DNA of 64,000 bases from Dechloromonas sp. GTDB taxonomy: Bacteria > Pseudomonadota > Gammaproteobacteria > Burkholderiales > Rhodocyclaceae. The stretch is taken from contig JAQUAX010000004.1 in NCBI GenBank assembly GCA_028687035.1, positions 1 through 64,000 of the forward strand, in the 5' to 3' direction. Below, piece after piece: positions 9,254-18,205 of this stretch. Positions within the stretch are counted from its first letter, which is position 1. Every line of letters begins with the position of its first letter. Below the pieces are notes generated by a model. It was not told where the DNA came from. It searched no databases and was given only the letters and a program-made list of their open reading frames with translations. A program made the position numbers and the translations under genes.

Positions 9254-9627
9254 CAGTAGACCAGCGTCCGCCACGCCGGATCGAGCGCGCGGGCGACGAA
9301 GGCGGTCGCGCCGGCGGCGCCGGCCGCCGGAATCAGCGCTTCGCCGTCGGCGACCCAGGCGGCCCGCGCCATGCCGCAGGCGTAGACGCGGACACCGGCG
9401 GCGAGCGCCTCGGCGAGGAAGTCGCCGACCGATTTCTCGCGCGTCGGCGTCGGCCAGGCCGCATCGGCGACGCCCTCGACCAGCCAGCGCACCGCCGGGC
9501 CGGCGAAGTGGATTTCGACCTCGGCGTCCAGCGCCCGCGCCGCCAGTGCGTGCACCAGCGGCGTCACCACCAGTTCCGGGCGCTCGGGCGTCGCCGCCCA
9601 GACGAGGATGGCGAGGCGATCAGTCAA
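9253..9627 (-). CDS. DsrE-like sulfur-relay family protein
   Basis: This 124-residue protein has a DsrE/F-like Rossmann-type fold pattern (LAILVWAATPERPEL..., then VYACGMARAAW). A single Cys lies in the position often used for persulfide transfer. The TTG start at 9627 is supported by GGAGG eight bases upstream and by overlap with the preceding GcvH-like gene. It is followed by mobA with one shared base. Sulfur transfer is a family inference; formate dehydrogenase molybdenum cofactors need sulfuration, but the known factor for that is FdhD, a different family. Confidence 0.7.
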   Translation of the reverse strand: MTDRLAILVWAATPERPELVVTPLVHALAARALDAEVEIHFAGPAVRWLVEGVADAAWPTPTREKSVGDFLAEALAAGVRVYACGMARAAWVADGEALIPAAGAAGATAFVARALDPAWRTLVY

Positions 9628-10054
9628 AACGGGCCTCCGGTTCGATTTTCATTATGTGGGCGCGGTAGGCGGCGGCATCGACCAGCGCAGCCTTCTCGTC
9701 AGCCCAGCGCGTCGGGCGCACGCGGGCCATCCAGCCGGCGCCGTAGGGATCGTCGTTGATCCGGCGCGGCCGCTCCTCGGCCGCCTCGTTGCCCTCGAGC
9801 AAAACGAAGGAAACCGGCGCGTGCACCGCAAGCACCGTCTTGCGGCACTCGACGGTCCCCATGCCGCGCCCGATCTCGATCTGCGCGCCGTTCGGCTTGC
9901 TGGTGAAGGCGATGATCTCGCCGGCCAGGAAGATGCCGAAACCGGTCGCGCCGACCAGCGCCTCGCCGCCGCCGAGGTCCTGCACCCACATGTCGTGGGC
10001 CGGGCAGTACAGGCGGTCGTCGGGGATGGAGCCGGAGAAGGGTTGATGGGCCAT
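9620..10054 (-). CDS. GcvH-like lipoyl-domain protein
   Basis: The 144-residue protein aligns by eye with glycine-cleavage H protein. It has GATGFGIFLAGEIIAF, then the lipoylation region GTVECRKTVLAVHAPVSF in which Lys takes the place of the lipoyl-lysine of ESVKAA, then INDDPYGAGWMARV. No glycine-cleavage P or T genes are nearby, so a stand-alone lipoyl carrier is more likely than a glycine-cleavage subunit. It is first in a three-gene coupled set with a DsrE-like protein and mobA, just downstream of tRNA-Sec. Lipoyl carriers paired with DsrE-type proteins occur in sulfur oxidation; that link here is conjecture. Confidence 0.78.
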   Translation of the reverse strand: MAHQPFSGSIPDDRLYCPAHDMWVQDLGGGEALVGATGFGIFLAGEIIAFTSKPNGAQIEIGRGMGTVECRKTVLAVHAPVSFVLLEGNEAAEERPRRINDDPYGAGWMARVRPTRWADEKAALVDAAAYRAHIMKIEPEARFD

Positions 10055-10086
10055 GGGTCGGGACGGTTAGCGGGGAAATTTTGCTG

Positions 10087-10170
10087 GCTGCCCGTTCGTG
10101 ACGCGAAGCCGAGCCGAAGACAGTGCTGCTGCACGGCGAGGCGAAGGCGACAAAGTCACGGGCGGGCAGA
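10087..10170. repeat. Imperfect inverted repeat downstream of tRNA-Sec
   Basis: Two 16-base arms (10087-10102 and 10155-10170) match as inverted copies at 13 of 16 positions, around a 52-base centre. The element fills the gap between tRNA-Sec and the GcvH-like gene. No T-run is present. Its role is unknown. Confidence 0.45.
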
Positions 10171-10180
10171 CAGCGAAATT

Positions 10181-10276
10181 TGGCGGAAGGAAGCAGGAGT
10201 CGAACCTACCCAAGCCTGTCTGACAGGCCCTGACGGTTTTGAAGACCGTCCGTCCCACCGGGGAACGATTCCTTCC
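10181..10276 (-). tRNA. selC: Selenocysteine tRNA (anticodon UCA)
   Basis: This 96-base tRNA has the hallmarks of tRNA-Sec. It has an 8-bp acceptor stem (GGAAGGAA with TTCCTTCC), the anticodon loop CTTCAAA with anticodon TCA, a long variable arm, the T-arm GGTTCGACTCC and an encoded G-CCA end. It lies 5 bases after the selB stop codon and is on the same strand as selA, selB and the UGA-containing formate dehydrogenase gene, which need it. It charges with serine and is converted to selenocysteinyl-tRNA by SelA. Confidence 0.97.
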
Positions 10277-10281
10277 GTTGT

Positions 10282-12159
10282 TCATGATCCGAACTGCTCC
10301 GGCGTTCCACGTGGAACGTGGGTATCGCGGACGCGCCGAGTGTAGCCGATGCGGTCGAAGAATTCGAGGATGTGGATGGCGACCTTGCGGCCGCCGCCGA
10401 TCTCGTCGCGTAGCGGCGCGGCGCGGGCGCAGCCGTCGCGTTCGGCGAGCGCGGCGACGCGGCGCGCCAGGTCGGCGACCGCCGCCGCGGTGAAATAGTG
10501 GTCGTGCGCCACCGGCCACGCATCGCCGTGCCGGGCGATGCGCTTGAACAGCGCGCGCACGGTGTCCTCGGGGATGCCGGTCGCCTTCGCGACGTCGCGT
10601 ACGCGCGGCGGGTTGTAGGGTTCGGCGTCGAGCAGCGGCTGCAGCGTCGCCCACAGGTCGCGGTCGGCCGCGGCCAGCTGCACGCGGTGTTCCGGCAGGT
10701 GCAGCCAGGCGTTGGTCTGCGCGATGCGGCCGGCGGCCAGCGCCTCGCCGAGCAGCACGTCGAAGGCCGGACGGGCCAGCGTCGGCAAGGTCAGCCGGCG
10801 CAGGCGGTCGCGCTCGACGCCGGTCAGGTCGGGCGCCCGCTCGTGCTCGGCGGCGAGCGCGGCGAGCAGCTTGTCGTGCAGTTCCCGCCAACGCGCCGGC
10901 GCAAAGGCGGTGCCGCCGACGACCTTCAGGTCGAGGCGGCGGCACAGTTCGGCCAGCGTCGCCGCATCCAGGTTGCGGTTCAGCGCATACGGCGCCAGTT
11001 CGACGCCGGCCGGCTGGCCTTCGGCGGCGAGCCGCAGGGCGACGGCCGGGTCGGGATCGGCCAGCGCGGCGAGCATGGCCAGGCGTTCCGGGCTGCGCTT
11101 CCTGCGCTGCGGCGGGAAAATGTCGAGCACGTAGCCGCCGCCGACGGTGTGGCGGGCGCCGGCATCGCGCAGGATGAAGCGGTCGCCGGAAAGTGCGCCG
11201 ATTTCGCGGTCGACCGCGATCTGCGCCCAGCCTTCGCCGCCGGGAGGAATCTCGTCGGCGCCGAGCAGCGCGATGCGGGCCGGCACGTCCTCGGCGCCCA
11301 GGTGCAGGTGCACCTGCGTCCAGTGCTGCAGCGCCGGCTGGCCGGGCAGCACGCGGACCCGGGCGTCGAAGCGGGTCACCGGCGCGTGCAGACGCGGCGC
11401 GACCAGCCACATGCCGCGCCCGACCTCGGCCTTCTCGATGCCGGCCAGCGCCAGCGCGATGCGCTGCCCGGCCCGCCCGGACTCGGCCGGCGCGTCCTGC
11501 ACGCGCAGGCTGCGCACGCGCACCTGCTTGCCCGGCGGGCTTAGCAGCAGCTGGTCGCCGACCCGGACTTCGCCGGCGAAGGCGGTGCCGGTGACGACGG
11601 TGCCGGCGCCGGTCAGCGTGAAGCAGCGGTCGACGGCGAGGCGGAAGCCGCCCTGCCCGGCCGGCTCGGCCAGCGTCGCGGCGACCGTTTCGAGATGGGC
11701 GCGCAGCTCGGCGACGCCCTCGCCGCTCGTCGCGGCAACCGGGAACACCGGCACCCCGGCCAGCGCGCTGCCGGCGAGCAGGCCGGCGATCTCGGTTTTG
11801 GCCTGTTCGAGCCGGTCGACCGCAACCAGGTCGCACTTGGTCAGCGCCACCGCGCCGCGGCGGAGGCCGAGCAGTTCGACGATCTCGAGGTGCTCGCGGG
11901 TCTGCGGCATAACCCCGTCGTCGGCGGCGATCACCAGCAGCGCGAAGTCGATGCCGGTGGCGCCGGCCAGCATGTTGTGCACCAGCTTCTCGTGGCCCGG
12001 CACGTCGATGAAACCCAGCGTCGGCGAGTAGGCGTAGCCGAGGTCGAGCGTGATGCCGCGCGCCTTCTCCTCCTTCAGCCGGTCGCAATCGACGCCGGTC
12101 AGCGCCTTGACCAGCGTCGTCTTGCCGTGGTCGATATGACCGGCGGTGCCGACGATCAC
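10282..12159 (-). CDS. selB: Selenocysteine-specific elongation factor SelB
   Basis: This 625-residue factor delivers Sec-tRNA to the ribosome at UGA codons followed by a SECIS hairpin. GTPase motifs are visible at the very start ([15 protein letters not shown], then DVPGHEK, then TKCD). EF-Tu-like beta domains follow, then C-terminal winged helices that bind the SECIS loop (for example [16 protein letters not shown] and [20 protein letters not shown]). The GTG at 12159 was chosen because it starts exactly at the conserved N-terminus. It lies 5 bases after the VOC gene stop, and selC follows by 5 bases. The last codons contain one of the CACGTG palindromes. Confidence 0.97.
   Translation of the reverse strand: MIVGTAGHIDHGKTTLVKALTGVDCDRLKEEKARGITLDLGYAYSPTLGFIDVPGHEKLVHNMLAGATGIDFALLVIAADDGVMPQTREHLEIVELLGLRRGAVALTKCDLVAVDRLEQAKTEIAGLLAGSALAGVPVFPVAATSGEGVAELRAHLETVAATLAEPAGQGGFRLAVDRCFTLTGAGTVVTGTAFAGEVRVGDQLLLSPPGKQVRVRSLRVQDAPAESGRAGQRIALALAGIEKAEVGRGMWLVAPRLHAPVTRFDARVRVLPGQPALQHWTQVHLHLGAEDVPARIALLGADEIPPGGEGWAQIAVDREIGALSGDRFILRDAGARHTVGGGYVLDIFPPQRRKRSPERLAMLAALADPDPAVALRLAAEGQPAGVELAPYALNRNLDAATLAELCRRLDLKVVGGTAFAPARWRELHDKLLAALAAEHERAPDLTGVERDRLRRLTLPTLARPAFDVLLGEALAAGRIAQTNAWLHLPEHRVQLAAADRDLWATLQPLLDAEPYNPPRVRDVAKATGIPEDTVRALFKRIARHGDAWPVAHDHYFTAAAVADLARRVAALAERDGCARAAPLRDEIGGGRKVAIHILEFFDRIGYTRRVRDTHVPRGTPEQFGS
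10304..10317. promoter_or_regulatory. parS-like palindrome 1
   Basis: GTTCCACGTGGAAC is a perfect 14-bp palindrome inside the 3' end of selB, extended to 16 bp by flanking C/G. It matches GTTYCACGTGRAAC, the core of ParB-binding parS sites. Three more copies occur in the window. Confidence 0.6.
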
Positions 12160-12164
12160 GCGCC

Positions 12165-12590
12165 CTACTCCGGCAGCCGGATGCCGCCCTCGGCATCCAG
12201 TTCGACGAAGGGGTTGTGGCAAACCTCCCACAGGAAGCCGTCGGGATCGGCGAAGTAACCGCGGAAACCGCCCCACGGCGCCCGCTCGCCGGCCAGCACC
12301 AGGCGGCCGCCGGCGGCGACCGCCTCGGCCAGCGTCGCGTCGACCTCGGCCTCGCCGGCCACGTTGTGGGCCAGCGTGAAGGCGGGGAAACCGCTGCCGG
12401 CGGCCGGCACGCCGGCATCCTCGGCCAGCGCATCGCGCCCGTACAGCGCGAAGGCGACGCTGCCGGCCTGGAAAAAGGCGACCGCCGGCTGGCTGGCCGA
12501 CGACTCGCGCCAGCCGAGCGCCCGGTAGAAGCGGCGGCTGCGTTCGAGGTCGGCGACGCCGAGCGTCACGAAGCTGATGGTCTGGCGCAT
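12165..12590 (-). CDS. VOC (glyoxalase/bleomycin-resistance) superfamily protein
   Basis: The 141-residue protein has the paired beta-alpha-beta-beta-beta pattern of the VOC fold: FVTLGVADLERSRRFYRALGW at the start and GYFADPDGFLWEVCHNP near the end. The terminal Glu (in WEVCHNP) could be a metal ligand. The family includes lyases, dioxygenases and resistance proteins, so no reaction can be assigned. AAGGGGAAA precedes the ATG. It sits directly before selB (5-base gap), so the two are cotranscribed, but there is no known link between VOC proteins and selenocysteine. Confidence 0.85.
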   Translation of the reverse strand: MRQTISFVTLGVADLERSRRFYRALGWRESSASQPAVAFFQAGSVAFALYGRDALAEDAGVPAAGSGFPAFTLAHNVAGEAEVDATLAEAVAAGGRLVLAGERAPWGGFRGYFADPDGFLWEVCHNPFVELDAEGGIRLPE

Positions 12591-12723
12591 GGTTTCCCCT
12601 TTCCGGTGATCAGAACTTGTGAAGAAATCGTCGCGAGCGGCCCGAGAGCAAGGCGGGCGGCGCGCAGCGACGAGACATATCAGATGGATAGGCGAGGAGC
12701 GAAAGCGAAGCTTCGGCGCAGGC

Positions 12724-12746
12724 TAACTTCGGCAGCGCCGAAGTTA
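12724..12746. repeat. Perfect hairpin in the spacer between the FCSD-like and VOC genes
   Basis: TAACTTCGGC (12724-12733) and GCCGAAGTTA (12737-12746) form a 10-bp stem with a 3-base loop, followed on the plus strand by AGCGC. A similar element, a hairpin ending GAAGTTAAGCGC, occurs at 24732-24756. The rest of the 226-base spacer 12591-12816 shows no gene. The hairpin lies downstream of the FCSD-like gene and could help end its transcript, but there is no T-run. Confidence 0.5.
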
Positions 12747-12816
12747 AGCGCAGCGGCCGGAGCCAACACCGCCCAACGCAGCTATCGGGTCGCGCAGTAG
12801 ATTTATTCACGAGTTC

Positions 12817-14151
12817 TCAGCCGAACATGTCCTCGTACATTCGCCCGGCCCACGCGAAGTCCTCGGTGACGACTTCCTCGCGGCGCAGGTTGTCGTCGTC
12901 CTGGTCCTGGACGATGACGCCCTTGTCGTTGACCCAGTACTTGAAGCGCACGGCGATGTCCTCGCGCGGCTCGGTATTGACCATCATGAAGCACAGGTTG
13001 TCGGGCAGCGCGTACTTCGGCTCGCGGCCCTTGACCCGCTCGGCGATGTACCGGGCGACAATCTTCGCATGCGCGTTGGCGACGTGGCCGGCCTTCGGGT
13101 AGAAGCGGAACAGCGGCGACACCATGCCGACCGAATCGCCGATCACGTAGGTGTCCGGGTCATCCTTGAGGTTGAGGAAGAAAGGATCGACGCCGGCCCA
13201 GCCGGTCGGCTTGCCTTCGTCGTTGCGGCCGATGACGCCGGCCTTCCACGCCATGTCGCCGGCCTGGTGCGGCGCCATCAGGATGGAGTGGTCGAAGGTG
13301 AAATCGCCGGCCGCCGTCTTGATCTTCTTGTTGAACGGGTCGACTTCCTGGATCACCGCCTTCGGCACGTAGACGATCTGATCCTTGTACAGGTTGGCGA
13401 AGGCTTCCTGGAAGCCGCCGGTGATCGGGGCCGGGCTCGGCTTCGGGTCGAGGATGATGACCTTGCCCTTGATCCCGCGCTGCTTGAACAGGCCGGCGAT
13501 CAGGCAGGCGCGCTCGTAGGGCGACGGCGGGCAGCGGTGCGGCGGCGGCGGCAGCGTCATCACCAGGTCGCCGCCGGTGAAGTTCTGGATGCTCTGCTTG
13601 AGGCGGAAATGTTCGGCGTTCGGAATGTAGGCGGCCGGGAACATCGCCCTGGTGTAGTCGGCCGCCTTGCGGTCGTTGCCGAACCAGGCCTCGTAGTTGT
13701 AGCGGATGCCGCTGCCGAGGATCAGGTAGTCGTAATCGACCCAGCCCTGCGCGGTGATGACGCGCTTCTTGTCGCGCTCGAAGGCGGTGACCTCGGTCTG
13801 GATGAAGTGGTAGCCGTATTTCTGCGCGACGTCGAGGTAGCTGAAGGTCAGGAACTGGACATCGACGACATCGACCAGCCACTTGTTGCTCATCGGGCAC
13901 GAGAAGAACACCGGATTGCGCTCGAGCAGCACGACGTCGAGCATCGGGTCGAGCAGTTTCAGGTGCTTGGCGGCGGTGACGCCGCCCCAGCCGCCGCCGC
14001 AGATGACGACGCGCTTGCCGGCCGCTTTCGGCAGCAGCGGATCGGACTGCATCTGGATCAGGAAGGGCAGCGGGCTGGTCGGCGCGGCGATGCTCGCCGT
14101 CGCCCCCAGCGCCGCGCCGGCGGCGAGGAACTGTCTGCGGTTGAAGGTCAT
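12817..14151 (-). CDS. Tat-exported FCSD-like FAD/NAD(P) oxidoreductase (sulfide dehydrogenase flavoprotein family)
   Basis: The 444-residue protein starts with a twin-arginine signal (FNRRQFLAAGAALGATASIA), so it is exported folded to the periplasm. The FAD motif VVICGGGWGGVTAAKHLK follows. Family landmarks of flavocytochrome c sulfide dehydrogenase flavin subunits are present: FFSCPMSN, PPPPHRCPPSPYERA (a redox-active Cys in the family), and LCFMMVNTEP near the C-terminus. No adjacent cytochrome c subunit gene is present, so it may use another acceptor or act as a SoxF-like protein. It lies between selA and the VOC-selB pair on the same strand, 118 bases from selA. GGAGAAG precedes the ATG. 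Confidence 0.85.
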   Translation of the reverse strand: MTFNRRQFLAAGAALGATASIAAPTSPLPFLIQMQSDPLLPKAAGKRVVICGGGWGGVTAAKHLKLLDPMLDVVLLERNPVFFSCPMSNKWLVDVVDVQFLTFSYLDVAQKYGYHFIQTEVTAFERDKKRVITAQGWVDYDYLILGSGIRYNYEAWFGNDRKAADYTRAMFPAAYIPNAEHFRLKQSIQNFTGGDLVMTLPPPPHRCPPSPYERACLIAGLFKQRGIKGKVIILDPKPSPAPITGGFQEAFANLYKDQIVYVPKAVIQEVDPFNKKIKTAAGDFTFDHSILMAPHQAGDMAWKAGVIGRNDEGKPTGWAGVDPFFLNLKDDPDTYVIGDSVGMVSPLFRFYPKAGHVANAHAKIVARYIAERVKGREPKYALPDNLCFMMVNTEPREDIAVRFKYWVNDKGVIVQDQDDDNLRREEVVTEDFAWAGRMYEDMFG

Positions 14152-14269
14152 GTCGTCTTCTCCATTGCGTTAGCCACCCGGACACGGAGCTGCCCGGATT
14201 TAAAGTTGCGCCCTCGCGGGCACGGCTGACGACGGCAGGCGGTACGCAGACCGCCCAGCGGGGCCGTGG

Positions 14270-15667
14270 TCAGAATTTCAGTTGCTGCAGCTGGGCGACG
14301 AAACGGGCTTCGTCCCGGTCCTCCAGGCAGCGCAGGTCGAGATGATACGCATCGTCGCGGATATAGCCGATCACCGGCACCGGCAGGCCGCGGAACGCGG
14401 CTTCCACGGTCGACAGCGTTTTTCCCGGCTTTTTTGCGTTCGGCCGGCAGACCAGCGCGGCCGATGGCAGGCGCTCGACCGGCAGCGCGCCGCTGCCGAT
14501 CTGGCTGCTGCACGGCTCGACCGTCACCGTCGCCAGCCCGCCGAGCGCGGCCTGCACGGCCGGCTGCACGCGTTCGGCCAGCGCCGCGATGGCGGCGGCC
14601 GGGCGGGTCAGCAGGCGCAGCGTCGGCAGGCGCTCGACCAGGCGGTCCGGGTCGCGGTACAGGCGCAGCGTCGCCTCGAGCGCGGCCAGCGTCGTCTTGC
14701 CGACGCGCAGCGCGCGCTTCAGCGGGTTCTTCTTGATCTTCGCGATCAGTTCCTTGCGGCCGACGATCAGCCCGGCCTGCGGGCCGCCGAGCAGCTTGTC
14801 GCCGGAAAAGGTCACCAGGTCGGCGCCGGCGGCCAGCGCCTGCTGCGGCGTCGGCTCGGCGGGCAGGCCGAGCGCCGCAAAGTCGGCCAGCGTGCCGCTG
14901 CCCAGGTCGACGACGAAAGGCAGGCCGGCAGCGTGGGCGATTTCGGCGATCTTTTTCTCGTCGACCGCCTTGGTGAAGCCGGTCACCGCGTAGTTGCTGG
15001 TGTGCACCTTCATCAGCAGCGCGGTCTTGGGGCCGATCGCCTCGGCGTAGTCCTTGTCGTGCGTGCGGTTGGTGGTGCCGATCTCGACCAGCCGGACCTG
15101 CGCGCGGCGCATCACGTCGGGGATGCGGAAGGCGCCGCCGATCTCGACCAGCTCGCCGCGCGACACCACGGCCTCCTTGCCCTGGGCCAGCGCGTTCAGC
15201 GTCAGCAGCACGGCGGCGGCGTTGTTGTTGACGACGGTCGCTGCGATGTCAGCAGAGCCGCCGCCGACCAGTTCGGCGAGCAGGCCGGAAACCAGGTCGT
15301 CGCGGTCGCCGCGCCCGCCGGAGCCGAGGTCGTATTCGAGCGCGCAGGGCGAACGCGCCGCCTCGACCATCAGCGCGATCGCCTCCTCGGAGAGCAGCGC
15401 GCGGCCGAGGTTGGTGTGCAGCACGGTGCCGGTCAGGTTGAACACCGGGCGCAGGTTAGCACGCGCGCTGGCGGCGGCGCGGCGGGCGATCGCGGCGAGC
15501 AGTTCAGGCTCATCGGGCAGCGCCAGGCCGTGCTTCGCCCCTTCGCGGGCGGCGGCCAGCTCGGCGCGGACGCAGCCGGTGACCAGCTGCCGGCCGTGCG
15601 CTTCGATCAGGTCGGGAAGCTGCTGCAGGACGCGGTCGACCGCGGGAAGACGTCGATTTTCGTTCAT
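14270..15667 (-). CDS. selA: L-seryl-tRNA(Sec) selenium transferase SelA
   Basis: SelA is a decameric PLP enzyme that converts seryl-tRNA-Sec to selenocysteinyl-tRNA using selenophosphate. The 465-residue protein has the family N-terminal domain ([20 protein letters not shown]), the [20 protein letters not shown] segment and the PLP-binding Lys in [14 protein letters not shown]. The ATG at 15667 is used; a GTG three codons upstream is also possible. It is 39 bases downstream of fdhE and probably cotranscribed with it. selD, which makes selenophosphate, is not in the window. Confidence 0.97.
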   Translation of the reverse strand: MNENRRLPAVDRVLQQLPDLIEAHGRQLVTGCVRAELAAAREGAKHGLALPDEPELLAAIARRAAASARANLRPVFNLTGTVLHTNLGRALLSEEAIALMVEAARSPCALEYDLGSGGRGDRDDLVSGLLAELVGGGSADIAATVVNNNAAAVLLTLNALAQGKEAVVSRGELVEIGGAFRIPDVMRRAQVRLVEIGTTNRTHDKDYAEAIGPKTALLMKVHTSNYAVTGFTKAVDEKKIAEIAHAAGLPFVVDLGSGTLADFAALGLPAEPTPQQALAAGADLVTFSGDKLLGGPQAGLIVGRKELIAKIKKNPLKRALRVGKTTLAALEATLRLYRDPDRLVERLPTLRLLTRPAAAIAALAERVQPAVQAALGGLATVTVEPCSSQIGSGALPVERLPSAALVCRPNAKKPGKTLSTVEAAFRGLPVPVIGYIRDDAYHLDLRCLEDRDEARFVAQLQQLKF

Positions 15668-15706
15668 GGCTTTCACCCGGACCGGGCAGAAAGGGTTGGC
15701 AAAGGT

Positions 15707-16612
15707 TTATTCGCCCTGCGCGCCGATCAGCAGCAGGTTGGGGCCGGAACGCTGGTAGCCAGCTTCGTCGACCAGCAGGTCGAGGGCCAGCGTCGCCAGG
15801 TCGTCGGCGACCGGATCGACCTGCGGATCCTTGTCCTGATAGACGATCTTCAGGTAGCTCTGGCAGCTGTCGCAGGTTTCGGCGCGGACCGGTTGGCCGC
15901 CGCCCTCGATCTCGTGCAGCGCGACGTCCTTGTCGCCGCCGCAGGCGGTGCACACCGCGCGCGGCACGTTCCATTCGGTATTGCACAGGCTGCAATGCAG
16001 GTAGCGCAGGTTGGCGATCGCGCTGCCGATGCGGACGATGCTGGCGACCGGCGCACTGCCGCAGCAGGGACAGACGCCGGCCGCGTCGAGCGGCTGCAGC
16101 GCCGACGCGTCGAGGCGTCCGGCCAGCTGCGTGAAGACGACCTGCAGCGCAGCGGCGACGAAGGGCAGCTCGGCGGCATCTTCGGCCGCTGCCTCGCCGG
16201 CGAGCAGGCCGGTGGCCAGGCGGTCGAGCCAGGCGTCGTCGGCAGCGGCCAGCGCCTCCAGCGCGCGGCGCGCGGCGGCCGGCGCATCGGCGGCGAGCTG
16301 GCCGGCGATCCGGCGCAGCGCGTCGCGCCAGGCGGCGGGCGGCGCCGACGCGTCGAGCGGCGGCATCGCGTGGGTCTTCGCCTGCGCGAGCCGGGCGGCA
16401 TCGGGCAGCGGGAGTTCGGGCAGCGCCTGCAGCGCGTCGTGCTGGGCGCGGCTCAGGCGGCCGAGGAAAGCGAGCCAGTCACCGAGGCTGTGGCCCCCGG
16501 CCAGCGCGGCGAAGCGCTCGGCGCGCCCGGCGAACAGCGTGCTGCCGTCCGGCAGCAGGTAGGGCGCGGCTTCTTCGGCCGGCGGCTGGAATGCGAGGTT
16601 GGAGGTCTGCAT
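15707..16612 (-). CDS. fdhE: Formate dehydrogenase accessory protein FdhE
   Basis: FdhE is a cytoplasmic rubredoxin-like iron protein that binds respiratory formate dehydrogenase before Tat export. The 301-residue product has an Ala-rich helical N-terminal half. Its metal-binding half carries paired Cys motifs (GVCPCCGS, CSLCNTEW, CTACGG, CDSCQSYLK). It follows the cytochrome b subunit gene but is separated from it by a terminator-like hairpin whose T-run ends just before its GAGAT ribosome site. Lower expression than the structural subunits is therefore expected. Confidence 0.95.
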   Translation of the reverse strand: MQTSNLAFQPPAEEAAPYLLPDGSTLFAGRAERFAALAGGHSLGDWLAFLGRLSRAQHDALQALPELPLPDAARLAQAKTHAMPPLDASAPPAAWRDALRRIAGQLAADAPAAARRALEALAAADDAWLDRLATGLLAGEAAAEDAAELPFVAAALQVVFTQLAGRLDASALQPLDAAGVCPCCGSAPVASIVRIGSAIANLRYLHCSLCNTEWNVPRAVCTACGGDKDVALHEIEGGGQPVRAETCDSCQSYLKIVYQDKDPQVDPVADDLATLALDLLVDEAGYQRSGPNLLLIGAQGE

Positions 16613-16621
16613 GGGATCTCG

Positions 16622-16661
16622 AAAAAAAGGGGGTTGCGGCGATGTTCACCGCAGAGCCCCC
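16622..16661 (-). terminator. Intrinsic terminator between formate dehydrogenase subunits and fdhE
   Basis: On the minus strand GGGGG (16657-16661) and CCCCC (16629-16633), with an inner GCGG/CCGC pairing, form a hairpin followed directly by seven T residues (16622-16628). It would cut transcription after fdnG-fdxH-cytochrome b and let only part through to fdhE and selA. Confidence 0.75.
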
Positions 16662-16679
16662 GGAACGCAAGGTAAAGCC

Positions 16680-17300
16680 TTACTTGCCGGTCACCTGCCG
16701 GTACCAGCCGCGATGGTGCTGCTTGGCCCAGGCGCGGGTCACCGTGCCGTACCACATGGCGCGGATGGTGCCCTTGACCCAGATCGCGGCATAGACGTGG
16801 ACCATGATCAGCCCGATCATCACAGCGCCGGCCGCGGCATGCACCACCGCGCCCAGACGCACCAGCGTGATGTCGAAGCCGAACCAGGCGCGCCAGATGA
16901 ACAGGCCGGACACCGTCATCAGCAGCATGCACACGGCGAGTGCCCAGAACATCACCTTCTGGCCGCCGTTGTACTTGCCCTGCTCCGGCATGTTGTGGTC
17001 GTCGCCGTCCACCATCTGCCCGACCTTGGACAGCCACTCCTTGTCGGCCGGCGTCATCCGGTTCAGATGCCTGAAGCGGAAGAAGATGACCACGAAGGAC
17101 AGCGCCATCAGCACCCCGAGGTAGGGATGGATGATGCGGGCCCAGACCGGGCCGCCGAAGAACTGCGTCAGCGGGAAGAAGGCCGGATGGAAGAAGGCCA
17201 GGCCGGACAGCGCGAGCAGGATGAAGCTGATGCCCACCACCCAGTGGTTGGCCCGTTCAGACGCCGTGTAGCGCTTGAGGTCTTTCGGGTCGCGGATCAT
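16680..17300 (-). CDS. Formate dehydrogenase cytochrome b556 subunit (gamma)
   Basis: The 206-residue inner-membrane protein has four predicted helices and the start [26 protein letters not shown], whose His is a haem b ligand in this family. Further His residues lie in [16 protein letters not shown] and MVHVYAAIW. It anchors the periplasmic alpha-beta dimer and passes formate electrons to quinone. Its ATG overlaps the fdxH stop by 4 bases (ATGA), so translation is coupled. Confidence 0.95.
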   Translation of the reverse strand: MIRDPKDLKRYTASERANHWVVGISFILLALSGLAFFHPAFFPLTQFFGGPVWARIIHPYLGVLMALSFVVIFFRFRHLNRMTPADKEWLSKVGQMVDGDDHNMPEQGKYNGGQKVMFWALAVCMLLMTVSGLFIWRAWFGFDITLVRLGAVVHAAAGAVMIGLIMVHVYAAIWVKGTIRAMWYGTVTRAWAKQHHRGWYRQVTGK

Positions 17301-18193
17301 TTCGCTTCCTCCTTGTCTTCACGTTCGATCTCGTCCTCGGTCTCCTTCGAGACCTCGTTCGGACCCTTGGTGACGTAATGGAACAGGCTGCCCAGCGCGA
17401 CGCCGGCCAGCGCCAGCGTCGCCAGCGGCTTGGCGAAGCCCTTCCACAGCGAGACCAGCGGGCTGATCGACGGATTGGCCGGCAGACCGGCGTACAGCCC
17501 CGGCTGGTCGGCGTGGTGCAGCACGTACATCACGTGCGTGCCGCCGACCCCTTCCGGATCGTACAGACCGGCCTGCGCATAGCCGCGCTCCTTCAGGTCA
17601 TCGACGCGCTTCGCGGCGTAATCCTTCATGTCCTCCTTCGAACCGAACTGGATCGCACCGGTCGGGCACGCCTTGGCGCAGGCCGGGGCCTGGTTGACGG
17701 CGACCCGGTCGGAGCACAGCGTGCACTTGTAGGCCTTGCTGTCCTTCTTCGAGATGCGCGGGACGTTGAACGGACAGCCAGTCACGCAGTAGCCGCAGCC
17801 GATGCAGTTTTCCTGGTGGAAATCGACGATGCCGTTGGCGTACTGGATGATGGCGCCCGGGGCCGGACAGGCCTTCAGGCAGCCGGGGTCGGAACAGTGC
17901 ATGCAGCCGTCCTTGCGGATCAGCCACTCGAGCTTGTTGTTCTGTTCGACCTCGGTGTAGCGCATCACCGTCCACGAGTTCTCCGTCAGATCCATCGGAT
18001 TGTCGTAGACCCCGTGGCAGCTGCCGACCTCGTCGCGCACGTCGTTCCACTCCATGCACGCGACCTGGCAGGCCTTGCAGCCGATACAGGCGGATACGTC
18101 GATCAGCTTGGCGATTTCCACGGTCTGCCGCGCCTGCGGGGCGGGCGTCGTGGTCGCGGAGCGCTGTTTGATGTCTAGCGATTGCAGTGCCAT
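17297..18193 (-). CDS. fdxH: Formate dehydrogenase iron-sulfur subunit (beta)
   Basis: This 298-residue protein carries electrons from the molybdenum subunit to the haem subunit. Four ferredoxin-type Cys clusters are visible: [11 protein letters not shown] (36-46), [24 protein letters not shown], and CTLCSDRV with CAKAC. A C-terminal membrane helix (about 255-275, [15 protein letters not shown]) anchors it. It has no signal peptide, as expected for a subunit exported with its Tat-carrying partner. GGGAGAG precedes the ATG, 12 bases after the fdnG stop. Confidence 0.96.
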   Translation of the reverse strand: MALQSLDIKQRSATTTPAPQARQTVEIAKLIDVSACIGCKACQVACMEWNDVRDEVGSCHGVYDNPMDLTENSWTVMRYTEVEQNNKLEWLIRKDGCMHCSDPGCLKACPAPGAIIQYANGIVDFHQENCIGCGYCVTGCPFNVPRISKKDSKAYKCTLCSDRVAVNQAPACAKACPTGAIQFGSKEDMKDYAAKRVDDLKERGYAQAGLYDPEGVGGTHVMYVLHHADQPGLYAGLPANPSISPLVSLWKGFAKPLATLALAGVALGSLFHYVTKGPNEVSKETEDEIEREDKEEAK

Positions 18194-18205
18194 GTCAGCT
18201 CTCCC

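Noticed and set aside
12724-12787. Integron attC-like arrangement (GTTAAGC and GCCCAAC cores near a hairpin)
   Set aside because: Core spacing and orientation do not make an attC stem, the neighbours are housekeeping-type genes without cassettes, and no integrase is present.
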